A stretch of 49,161 bases of DNA from Lingula anatina (lineage: Eukaryota > Brachiopoda > Lingulata > Lingulida > Lingulidae): NCBI RefSeq assembly GCF_001039355.2, contig NW_019775713.1, positions 648,754 through 697,914 on the forward strand, in the 5' to 3' direction. The position numbers were made by a program, and so were the translations under genes. The notes beneath the pieces were generated by a model. That model saw nothing but the letters and a program-made list of their open reading frames with translations. It did no database searches and was not told where the DNA came from. Of the stretch, positions 10,878-21,544 are shown in pieces. Each line of letters starts with the position of its first letter. Within the stretch, counting starts at the first letter, position 1.

Positions 10878-13800
10878 TTATTCTTTAGGTATCGGCGGGA
10901 GAGGACCGCGATCTGATCCTAAAACGAGAACAAATATCTGAATAAGGCCCTTTTCGCAAAGTCACGTCAAAGTGGACCGGTCTATTTAGAGATGCCATAA
11001 TATGCAGTTACGGTGTTGGGTTTTTTATTCCCTTTTCGCAAGTGCGCTCTCTGTTGTTTATTTAGATCGGTAAACTGGCTGTGTCGAGCACAGGGGCTCC
11101 GTTTATGTTATAAATGTTTTAATAAAAAAAGCAAATCTCTCGAAGTGGACCGGTCCGGTTTAATGTACTGCTCAATGTGAAAAGGGACTTATGAAAAAAA
11201 GTAAAATTAATTGAACAATTAAAAAATAAGTAAAATCTTCAGGTATTAGCGAGGTTAAAATCTCGAAGTGATTTCAATTAGATGGACAGAAGAAAATAAT
11301 GAATTAGATGCAAAGTTTACATAAGGCTCTTGTAAGGTACGTAACGACACAAAGAAGAAATCAATGAATGCGAAATTGCGACTAATCGTTCACAGGAACT
11401 AAAAAATGGGGATTCTAGTTTTATTTCAGTCTAGGTTACGTTAACTAAAACATAACTGTAAAAGTGGCTGAGAACTAGAAAATGTTACACAAGAGAAAAA
11501 TGCGAGCGTGGACTGATTGCAGAGTAAACATTTGTTATTCCTTTTTCATGTAAGCCTTTTCCATCCAATGTAGTAGCTTAATGACTTAAATTAAACGAAA
11601 TCAAAGCTAAATACTTACCCTGTGCAGCAGGGAGCTTTGGAAGTTGATCTTTGGGGTTCCTCTTGGCGGCTTTGAGCCCTGATTGGCTATCGGTGCAGGG
11701 GACGGTCGGCAGCTCGTCGTTAGGGTCCCTGTAGGCAGAGTTACGGACGAAACGGTAGCCAGCTACCTCGCGGGACTCGTCTTGACCATCAGGGGAAAGT
11801 TTGCCCTCTTTGTCAATCTAATATATATATATAGATAAAGGTTAGGTAGATCAAGAAGGAAATGCGATTTAAGGAGACGAATTATCAAGTAAATTAAATG
11901 TGTGAACAAATAAATAAATGAATTAATAAATGAACAGAGTTTGTGAAATGAAACTTGGGCCGGGAAAATGAAATGTACATGTAGGGCATTAATATATTCA
12001 CAATCTGTGTGTGTGTGTGTGTGTGCGCGCACGCGCGAGTGTATGTTTGTTTGTAACCACCACATTAACACCAATTAAGACTATGCCCTTAAAGTCTTTA
12101 ATCCACATTGGGAATTACTCATTTACAATCATCTTTCGATTGACCTTTTTATTTCTGAAATCAATCCTCCCGAAGAATATAGTAGTAACAGTTTTTATGG
12201 ATAGATTAATAAGATAGTCAGCGTGTGGGTGCTGGCACTGTTCAGGACAAGTGAACTAGTTTATAAGGACACTAATCAATCTGTCAATTCAGCTGTCGTC
12301 CTCATCCCGAGGGTTTTCTCCTCATGACTCTACCTTTTCTAGATTGTTATGCTCTCGAACTACACTGCTTGCCTTACGTAGTCTAGTAAGAAGCACGCAA
12401 TGTGCGTAAAACCCTTATATAAGAAAAAACATATATTTAATCAATTTCCCCTTTAATTCATCAAAGTGTATTCAGCCAAAAGAGCAGGGAAAATTACGTT
12501 CTAGAAACCCGTTTGCAAGCTCTCAATTTCTATTCGTAACCGCCGTGATTGTAATTCACCAGTCTCCTATCCCCATCTCTATCACGAGAGGAGCTCAAAA
12601 ATTAGAAACTTGATCGTAATTTTTTTCTACAGATTTGCGCATGGTGTATTTCGGTGAGAAAGGAATAAATAAGTTGTCATAATGATGCATCTCGAAGATC
12701 TACTTTAAAGATATGACATCCTATCTAAGCTTTCAGCCCCCAGGCCTTCTTCGGAGATTTGAAAAAGAAAAATCCTAGGGAACGTGACGTCGATGATGTG
12801 TTAAAGACATGCGATCTCACAAAGGAGTGCTTAACGTAAACGTCGTCAACATTACGTAACAAAGAAAAATTGAATACTCATTTGGGAAACTATTGCCCTT
12901 ATTCAGTCCGTTTGTCAAGGTGTCAAATGTCCTTATAAATTTCTGTTTGGCGATCCCTCTTTGGCTTACATGCATGTCGTTTTAGTTTCCTTTTAAGACA
13001 CACTTAAAGACTTTCATAAATATTTTTCAATTATGCATGTATAAAGGTCTAACATGCCATTAAACCACAACTCAGCCTTGTCTAGGACTTGCGGTTACCT
13101 TCTGTTGTTACCACTGTCAAAAATGTAGCTCTACTGAACACCTCCACCCAAAATTAAATTAAGACAACTAAATGGGCAAACTTTCTAGACTTAAAAAATT
13201 GAATTTACAATACCTTTCATATGGAATCGGTACTCCAACTGATTACAATGTGTATCAACTTGAGAATATTTAATAATCGGACTCACTTTCAGAGACTGGG
13301 GTTAGTAAGGAATGTTAAAAAAAATTAAATCGTTAATATCCCAACGCACCGGGCCCCTAAATCGAACTTGACTTGTTATTCCGTAGGCGATGGGCTTGAG
13401 TATGTAAGAGTGCATTCCCACAGATTTAGATCGACCCATCTGGATCGACCTAATTTCCTGGGGTTCACGCTGAATTGCTGTCAGCCGAGCGCGCACTTTA
13501 GTTAATTANCCGCTCAATGTGAAAAGGGACTTATGAAAAAAAAGTAAAATTAATTGAACAACTAAAAAATTAGTTAAATCTTCAGGTATTAGCGAGGTTA
13601 AAATCTCGAAGTGATTTCAATTAGATGGACAGAAGAAAATAATGAATTAGATGCAAAGTTTACATAAGGCTCTTGTAAGGTACGTAACGACACAAAAGAA
13701 GAAATCAATGAATTCGAAATTGCGACTAGTCGTTCACAGAAACTAAAAAATGGGGATTGTAGAGTTTTATTCCAATCTAGGTAACGTTAACTAAAACATA

Positions 13801-14345
13801 ACTGAACCAGTGGCTGATAACTAGAAAATGTAAAACTAGAAAAATGCGAGCGTGGACTGATTGCAGAGTAAACATTTGTTATCCCTTTTTCATGTAAGCC
13901 TTTTCCATCTTATGTATTAGCTTAATGACTTAAATGAAACGAAATCAAAGTCAAATACTTACCCTGTGCAGCAGGGAGCTTTGGAAGTTGATCTTTGGGG
14001 TTCCTCTTGGCGGCTTTGAGCCCTGATTGGCTATCGGTGCAGGGGACGGTCGGCAGCTCGTCGTTAGGGTCCCTGTAGGCAGAGTTACGGACGAAACGGT
14101 AGCCAGCTACCTCGCGGGACTCGTCTTGACCATCAGGGGAAAGTTTGCCCTCTTTGTCAATCTTATATATAGATAAAGGTAAGGTAGATTAAGAAGGAAA
14201 TGCGATTTAAGGAAACGAATCATCAAGTAAAATAAATGTGTGAACAAATAAATAAATTAATTAATAAATGAACAGAGTTTGTGAAATGAAACTTGGGCCG
14301 GGAAAATGAAATGTACATGTAGGGCATTAATATATTCACAATCTC

Positions 14346-14377
<32 letters not shown>

Positions 14378-17300
14378 CGCGCGAGTGTATGTTTGTTTGT
14401 AACCACCACATTAACACCAATTAAGACTAAACCCTTAAAGTCCCTAATCCACATTGGGAATATTACTCATTTACAATCATCTTTCGATTGACCTTTTTAT
14501 TTCTGAAATCAATCCTCCCGAAGAATATAGTAATAACAGTTTTTATGGATAGATTAATAAGATACTCAGCGTGTGGGTGCTGGCACTGTTCAGGACAAGT
14601 GAACTAGTTTATAAGGACACTAATCAATCTGTCAATTCAGCTGTCGTCCTCATCCCGAGGGAATTCTCCTCATGACTCTACCTTTTCTAGATTGTTATGC
14701 TCTCTAACTACACTGCGTGCCTTACGTAGTCTAGTAAGAAGCACGCAATGTGCGTAAAACCCTTATATAAGAAAAACATATATTTAATCAATTTCCCCTT
14801 TAATTCATCAAAGTGTATTCAGCCAAAAGCGCAGGGAAAATTACGTTCTAGAAACCCGTTTGCAAGCTCTTAATTTCTATTCGTAACCACCGTGATTGTA
14901 ATTCACCAGTCTCAAATTCCCATCTCTATCACGAGAATTATAAACTTAAAACTCAGTAACCCTTTGATCGTAATTTTTTTCTACAGCTTTGCACATGGTG
15001 TATCTCGGCGAGAAAGGAATGAATAAGTTATCATAATGATGCATCTACGAGATCTACCATAAAGATATAACATCCTATCTAAGCTTTCGGTCGCTAGGCT
15101 TTCTTCTTTCTTGCAAAAAAAAAAAAAAAAAAAACTCCTAGGATACGTGACGTCGATGACGTGTTAAAGACATGCGATGCCACAAAAGCGTGCCTAACGT
15201 AAACGTCGTCAACATTACGTAACAAAGAAAAAATTAATACTCATTTGGGAAACTGTCCTTATTCAGTCCGTTTGTTAAGGTGTCAGATGTTCTTATAAAT
15301 TTTTGTTTGGCGATCCGTCTTTGGCTTATGTCGTTTAAGTTTCCTTTTAAGACAATCTTAAAAACTTTCATAATTATTTATTAACTATACATGTGTAAGG
15401 GTCTAACATGCCATTAAACCACAACTCAGCCTTGTCCAGGACTTGCGGTTACAATTCGCCCTTCTGTTGTTGCCACTGTCATAAACGTAGCTGCTAAGCA
15501 TTTGACTGAACACCTACACCCAAATTCAATTAAGACAACTAAATGGGCTTTCTAGACTTAAAAAATTGAATTTACTATATCTTTCATATGGAATCGGTAC
15601 TCCAACTGATTATAATGTGTATCAACTTGAGAATTTTTAAGAACCGGATTCGCTTTCAGAGACCGGGGTTAGAAAGGAATATTTAAAAAAAATGAAGTCG
15701 TTAAAATCCTAACGCATCGAGCCCCCTGAATTGAATTTTTTATTCACAGATTCCGTAGGTGATGGGCTTGGGTAGGCCTATGTAAGTATTAAGTAATCAT
15801 AGAAATAAGTTAAAATCTGTTTGAAATTACTTCTCGTATTATAAATCTACTCCAATGAGTTCACCTGCACCATAATTACGATATTCTTGGTCTTAAAACA
15901 CTCTGTCGTCTGCGCGACTTTTACCTGATGTTTTTCCGTTGTGAAAGCGATGGGATACCTGCCGTTCATTTCCATTGTATTGCTTCGCTTTCCAACTGTC
16001 ACGGTCATTCTGATCTTGCTGACATAATACACTGTCTTAATGATGTACAACTTTTTCGTATCTTCTAGACCTAAGATATGAATGGAGATGAAAATATAGA
16101 GAAAGAGAGTTGCAAAGTAGCGATAAAAACGGAAAAAAATTAGCAGAGTAGGATATACAGGGAAAATACACGGCATTTTAAGGTATACACAGACAAAAAT
16201 CCAATGGGGATGGGTCTGTTGAATGTGCAGGGTAAAGTCGGTCAGTACGATTGGAGACTTGTATGCCCTTTGGATTGTTTTTTGTGGGGATACCTAAAAG
16301 ACAGTGTCCTTGACAACAATCCCCAAACTTCTCATGCTCTCAAGAATAATATTCGAACGGATATCAGAATTCCCCATCACACGTTGAACATTGTCATTAC
16401 AAACTATATAGTGTTCGAGTAGCCACAGTGATTCAACGTGTAGGAGCTTGGATCGAGCACATTATAAACTATTGAGCTGTGCTCACAAAATGATGGTATT
16501 CGAGGAAACACTTACGCCACACAAAACTTACATGTCTGTAAGACAGGTCTGTGAAAGATAAATTGTTAAATTTTCCTTTTGATAGAAAATGCCACTACAT
16601 CAAAAATGGAAACATCTTTTGTGAGCAACCTTTTTCTGAAGTTTTGGCGTTCGGATGTTTGGGCATTTGGACGTTCAATTGGGTAGCTTATCTTTGAAAT
16701 CATTTGAATCGAAATAATGAGAACGATCGATAAGCGTGCGTGACTGGAGCTCATCATGATGAAGAAATCCGTGGGAAATCAGAGAGCTTTTTTTTTTCTT
16801 CAGCTTTGGTGCATTAATTTAAAAGATAAAAAGTTAAAGAGTTTGGAACGAAAAACTAATTGAATATGAACGGTGCGCCTTAAATTTGACGATTATTATT
16901 TTTTTCAGCTTAAACTTGGACATATCTCTTATTATTAAAAGTGGACTTCAGCAATAAGCGGATTTACAGTTTTACATAACATTAATGAGCACGTGGCGCG
17001 TGGCGGATTTACAGTTTAACAGAAAATTAATAAGCACGTGGCAGCTTGAGTTTGTATAAGGTGAAAAGTTTAAGAGTTTACGAACAGTTTGAAATAGGTG
17101 CTTGCTTTTTGCGCTAACAACAGGTACCGCTTTCAAAAATTAACTTTAGACCGAAAGTTTATCTTTACATTTAGACGAAAACGATCAGCTTTGCTCTCAG
17201 ATAAACCAGCAGTTGCTAACCTTAATGAAATCTTGTAAGCGTTTTATCAAAATATATAGAGAGAAATCTGCATTTTATTAGACCAAAAGTTACCATATAT

Positions 17301-18005
17301 ATTAGTGTGACATTAGCGATTTATCTTTCTTAAAGCTAAAATAATTTTTTTTGTCTTCAATGATTTAGGGAAACCGTAGTTTAGAAAGTTCTCACCTGGA
17401 GCGGTCTGATCCAAGATGAGCTCGCCGTCTTTCCAGGTCACATTTACCACATGTTTCTCACAACCGTGTAACTCTAGAGCTACAGCTCGGGTTTCTCCGT
17501 TCTTCATGTCTGAGATCTGTGAAAGAGTGAAAAGGAAATTATAATAATTTAATCTTATAGAATTCATAGCTACGGAGTTGCTTGAGACTACACTTTTCTA
17601 CTTGAAAATAATGAAACATTTAGCGCAGATAAAAAATAGGAAATAAATACTTTATTTTTTAATTTTTGTGTAAATCCTATAGGACTATATCAAAATAGAT
17701 CACTAATCAGACTTGCACGTGGGAAAAACTGGTGAGGTATAACAGTGCATTTTTAAAAACATCCAACACGTACGTCGTATTTATAATGTGTATTCAGATC
17801 TGCAGCGACCTTCTGGGTGGGGGTATCCATTAGCCCACTGTTGGACCGGATGTCAAGAAAATGCCGGAGATGCCCGATCTCTTGCAGACACGGAACTTTC
17901 CGAGTGATTTTCTCGATGGCTCCTCGGTGCTCTTTGACGAGTATATGAAGAGCTTCGTATTCCTGGGCCTCGGACAAAAACGGCACTGCCACTGCATCTT
18001 CTCCT

Positions 18006-18038
<33 letters not shown>

Positions 18039-18468
18039 GAAGTTATTTTTTGTTGAAGTTAGTTTTCACTGTAGATAACTATAGATTTAGGCCTACCTTT
18101 TCGAAAAGGAAGCATTAGATGGACTGTTCTGCAGCGTTAAATTTTACTGAAATCGACGTATGGGGTTTTCTTTTCTTTTCAGCTCTCACCCTTGGTGCCA
18201 CTAGATCTACAGTCACGTTTTTTCTCATAGTTATTGGCAATACAATTTTATAATAGGGCTTAGTCTAGGCCTAAGCCTATATCTATGACTCCCATAACGT
18301 GCCACATATTAACCTTATGTCTAAGTGTGTTTTCACAATTTATGTGAAGACACAAAATCCAAAATTACTTGTCTTACCAACTAACTGACATCCAACCTCG
18401 CGCCGAATTAAAGACCAAGCGTTTTCCGGATCACATGTCGTTAAACCATGGTACTGTTTGTCATTCAT
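10878..18468 (-). CDS. Uncharacterised six-exon gene, 262-aa protein
   Basis: Exons in transcript order: 18378-18468 (ATG 18466-18468), 17774-18003, 17396-17516, 15925-16031, exon 5 at 11619-11817 or its copy 13963-14161, and 10878-10918 (stop TAA). Lengths 91, 230, 121, 107, 199 and 41 join in frame with GT..AG borders (for example gtaagac, gtacgt, gtgagaa, gtaaaag, gtaagta), giving 789 bases. The protein starts MNDKQYHGLTTCDPENAW and ends GPLPPIPKE. It is soluble, with no signal peptide or membrane segment. An amphipathic helix-like part lies at residues 31-75 and a basic, proline-rich tail after about 200. I do not recognise the family. The X-box-like element upstream suggests a ciliary or flagellar role, which is inference. 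Including both exon 5 copies would create an immediate stop (G|AT TGA), so only one can be used. Confidence 0.75.
11170..13404. repeat. Allelic-type direct repeat, copy A (contains exon 5)
   Basis: Aligns with about 13512-15786 with scattered SNPs and small indels, for example a shorter gt repeat near 12007 and a different A-run length. It carries exon 5 of the 262-aa gene at 11619-11817, with coding sequence essentially unchanged between copies. Beyond 13404 copy A enters a MITE that copy B lacks. Confidence 0.85.
13414..13508. mobile_element. MITE half, cut off at the n
   Basis: Begins cattcccacagatttagatcga and includes ggatcgaccta, a ctggggttcacgctgaattg block and agttaatta, matching the left half of the elements at 34872-35114 and 1273-1482. 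The contig stops in the middle of the palindrome at the n (13509). The matching site in the other copy (about 15787) has no insertion. Confidence 0.7.
13512..15786. repeat. Allelic-type direct repeat, copy B (contains exon 5 copy)
   Basis: Second copy of 11170-13404. It starts just after the n at 13509 and continues at its right end into the unique DNA that holds exon 4. Exon 5 copy is 13963-14161, 199 bases, with the same splice borders. Differences include a longer gt microsatellite (about 14345-14371) and an A-run at 15115-15134. Confidence 0.85.
15787..15924. other. Intron 4 remainder
   Basis: AT-rich intron sequence between copy B of the duplication and exon 4 (15925-16031) of the minus-strand gene. 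No other feature seen. Confidence 0.5.
16032..17395. other. Intron 3 of the 262-aa gene
   Basis: AT-rich. Two near-copies of gcggatttacagttt-aca-aa-attaa-gagcacgtggc lie at about 16960-17000 and 17004-17043, a short tandem duplication. An open frame at 16204-16422 (+) has a W-LVCPLDCFLWGYLKD-type segment reminiscent of the C-terminal part of some mariner transposases, so a transposon scrap is possible. Confidence 0.35.
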
Positions 18469-18499
18469 CTTGTTTGTTTACTTCTTCAGGGCGCGTTTA

Positions 18500-18513
18500 G
18501 TTGCTATGGTGGT
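18500..18513 (-). promoter_or_regulatory. X-box-like RFX site upstream of the 262-aa gene
   Basis: On the minus strand the sequence reads ACCACC-AT-AGCAAC, which fits the degenerate X-box RYYNYY-N(1-3)-RRNRAC. It sits about 32 bases upstream of the ATG. X-boxes bind RFX factors and are common in promoters of ciliary genes. Only one half-site is strong, so this is suggestive. Confidence 0.4.
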
Positions 18514-18515
18514 TA

Positions 18516-18617
18516 TGACGTCAACAAACACCATACAGTATGACACTACGTCATTTGTGGAAGATGGCGTAACGTTCAAAGACGTCACACTCCATACAAT
18601 AAATAAAAATGACGTCA
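18516..18617. promoter_or_regulatory. Cluster of CRE/ATF-type sites
   Basis: Perfect TGACGTCA palindromes occur at 18516-18523 and 18610-18617. A gacgtcac site is at about 18571-18578 and a tacgtca variant at 18547-18553. All lie within 150 bases upstream of the ATG of the minus-strand 262-aa gene, next to the X-box-like element. The density suggests a CREB/CREM/ATF-controlled promoter, a pattern known for testis-expressed genes. Confidence 0.5.
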
Positions 18618-18955
18618 CAATTAGAACAGTGACGAAGTAGAAAAATTGACGCATTTGTGAAAAATTGAATTTCAGTAATAGGACCACCTTGGATAGTTTC
18701 TTAATAAATTCTAACAAAAGCAATTGATTATTTTCCCGAATTTTTATCGTTAGTTATGTTAATATGAATATGCTGGTTTAAAAGTTTCGAAAATGTTAGA
18801 TGGCTTTATGTCAGATGTACATTGTGAGGGTCTTCAAAATGATAGGCCTACATAGGCCTGATGAATATAAAACACAGGCAAAAAACGGGCCGTTTGAAAA
18901 ATTCAAGTAATAACCGTATTCATTGTAAACGTCATAACACTATTTAAAGAGGAGG

Positions 18956-21542
18956 GGGGGAGAGGGGGGCTGGACCTTACATGATACAGCAGTCTGCATT
19001 TCAAAATTTTCATATTTGCTTGTTTTAAGATATATTATGGTTTACAGAATTTGTCAGTTTATTGAAAGTGAATCACGCTCATTCTGAAAAACAAAAAGAA
19101 AAAAAAACATTCATTTTGTGCAGTGTAAACGGATTAAATCGTTTTGCACATTTTGTAATTAACTCAGTTATAATCCAGTATTTAATTGTCGCGTGCAAAC
19201 GACTTCATTGCGCAGCTAACAAAGTAGCTCCATAATCGAATCTTCTTTAACCTAGAAAATTGTCGCACAAGCTTCTTGGGCCAGCGCTATGTAATACCAA
19301 AATCGATATTTCCAGAATTTACGAAAACGTTTCACGCTCTCGCTGATGGCACCGTTTCCTGCTCTAATGTATGACGTTTCCTCTGAGTGTCTGACTAAGA
19401 ATGCAGATGTGAACAAATTGTAACCTTTTTACTTGATACTATGATAGTTGGTTTTAAAATTAAAATGATGACATGCACTTTTCTCGCAGTCTAGCCTATG
19501 TATAGTGTAAAAGTGAGGGGTGTACGTTGGGAACGTTGAAAAATGTATAAGATTAGAAAATCATGTCTATTGCGTAGTATACTTGTTTGTGATTGTACCC
19601 CATCAATCCCACAAACTTAAACTAAAGTGGTTTATACATGTATACTAGTGATTTTTATCTTTATATGCACATGGGCAGTGAATATGTCCCGTCATCGATC
19701 GCCCCAGTTTTGGTACTGTTCATTCGTATGTTAGATCAAGATACTAGTTCTGATACACAGTATGAGTCAGGCACATTGAATACAAAGCGGTATGTAAGCG
19801 ATATGCTTGCTCGCACACTTTGCGCATATAGAATGTCTTTTGCTCTTATATGGCACTTGCAGGATTTTTGAAGAGATTAAATAACAATCAGTTAGTTTAA
19901 ACAAAAAACGCATAGAGCCAATTCGACTAGGCTGACTTCATTGCCGTTGACGAAAGCATGCTTTAAAAACGTAAAAAAGTGAACAAAAACAGCTTTCAAT
20001 TAACTAGCAGATTACCTACACGCATATAAAATCAGTTTGCCACGGTTGATAGATTTGTTGACAGAGTGAGATATACGTATCATGAACATTCTGTCGTAAT
20101 AGAACTCGAACACAATTAAACAAGGTACATGTAATGCGTCTATTAGCTTGGCATTCAGCCGTCAACAGTAAATTACACCAAGAAAAAGGCTTGATTAATG
20201 ACAGAACAACTTTACACATATTCCACGTATTACTTCGCCTCTATATCTTTCTTTATTTGCATTTGAGCAATCTTTCATATTACTTTACAAGACTACTCTC
20301 TTCCGATGTTGACTATATTTTCTTGCGATGCTTAAAATTACATTTAATTCTGCCTTTCTAACACAAAGAACCACTATTACCACTAAGATCAAGTGTCAGT
20401 GGACATCCTGTCGGCACCAACTTGAACCTTCGATAAGTGTCTCAAGTTAATTGGTCATTTTCTTCGAAAACCGCTATGCAGGAAATAAAAGCCACTTTCT
20501 CAGTTTTTGAACAACTTTCTGAAACAGGACTTGTTCAGGGTCCTGGGAAAACCAAGATTGGCAAATCAATGCGGATTACTGTTAATTCAAAGAACAACAG
20601 TTTATGGCAAGATCAGCACGTGTGTCACGTTGCAAAGTGTATGCGTTGAATAAAATTCCCAGATTGTGAGAGATCTTGACACCAGCACGTGGAGAGTTTG
20701 TGTAAGCGGCAAAATTGTGACATTTCTGCGCAAATAATGCTAGTGAACATACGTTTCCATGGCGTATATAAGAGTCCTCAAACAGTCGCAAGAACAGAGT
20801 ACTCGGCCGCTCAGTTTCAACAGCGATTGCATATCATTTGGTATCGATTAATCGCACAGTGCTCGAATATTACACAAATTACAGGACTACGGTTGACGTG
20901 ATAATTGACTTTTATTTACGCTGCCAATTCAGTGTGACGGTGACCTTAACGTAACGTAACGCTGCTTGACAGAGTTGATCCACCCACAATTATCCGAATA
21001 CCACGACGTTTCAAAAGGCAGGATACAGTATGGAAAGCGGGATAGCGGAAAGTAACACCTCTACTCGTCTCAATCCCATTATGTATGGCGTAGTGGACAC
21101 ACAACAAGCTTGTAACTGTTCAATCCAGTCAAAAGACACTTTCTTTGAAACGGAATATTTTCAGTCGTTTTCTGACAGTTACAGAATGTTTCGGTACGTG
21201 TTGAACATTGCTATACTTCTGCCCTGTTCGATTTTGGGGCTGGCTGGCAATGCTCTCTCCTTTGTGGTGTTCCGGAAGAGCGGCAGAACGATGACCTCGA
21301 CCTTTCTTCTACTCAAAACGCTGGCTGTTGCAGATTCCCTCATTCTCATATATTGCCTGTTTTTCATCTGCGTTCCGAATCTTACCATGATTAAATCCAC
21401 GCCGCTGCTGGAGAAGTACATGGTATTTATAGCCGAAAGCATCCCGTACTCCTATCCCGTCTTCTTTATCCTACTGGCGTTAGCTAATTGGATCGTGGTA
21501 CTCGTAGGACTTGAGCGGTTCATTGCCATATGCCATCCGTTT
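18956..21542. repeat. Allelic-type direct repeat, copy A (truncated GPCR)
   Basis: Aligns with about 21545-24127 at an initial offset of 2589, with SNPs and small indels (for example a 9-base difference near 19530, and a T-run present only in copy B near 22830). It contains promoter, 5' UTR and the first 170 or so codons of the GPCR, then stops at the n at 21544. Confidence 0.85.
20765..20772 (+). promoter_or_regulatory. TATA box, GPCR copy A
   Basis: TATATAAG about 258 bases upstream of the ATG at 21030, in the same context as the copy at 23350-23357. Confidence 0.5.
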
Positions 21543-21543
21543 C
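21030..21543 (+). pseudogene. Truncated duplicate of the FMRFamide-receptor-like GPCR
   Basis: Codes for the same first 171 residues as the complete gene at 23615-24784: N-terminus through transmembrane segment 3 and the ERFIAICHPF motif. The frame then meets the n at 21544 and runs into unrelated G-rich DNA that is the start of the second duplicated block. Nucleotide differences from the full copy are few and mostly silent. The break coincides exactly with an assembly ambiguity, so this is probably the other allele's contig end and not a real broken gene. Confidence 0.8.
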
Positions 21544-21544
21544 N

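Noticed and set aside
12011-12217. Cys/Val/Arg-rich frame
   Set aside because: Begins in a gt/gc microsatellite; translated repeat, not a gene. The same applies to frames at 14223-14491.
19638-19871. 77-codon frame repeated at 22219-22452
   Set aside because: Repeated only because the whole 2.6-kb block is duplicated; no family and no promoter logic.
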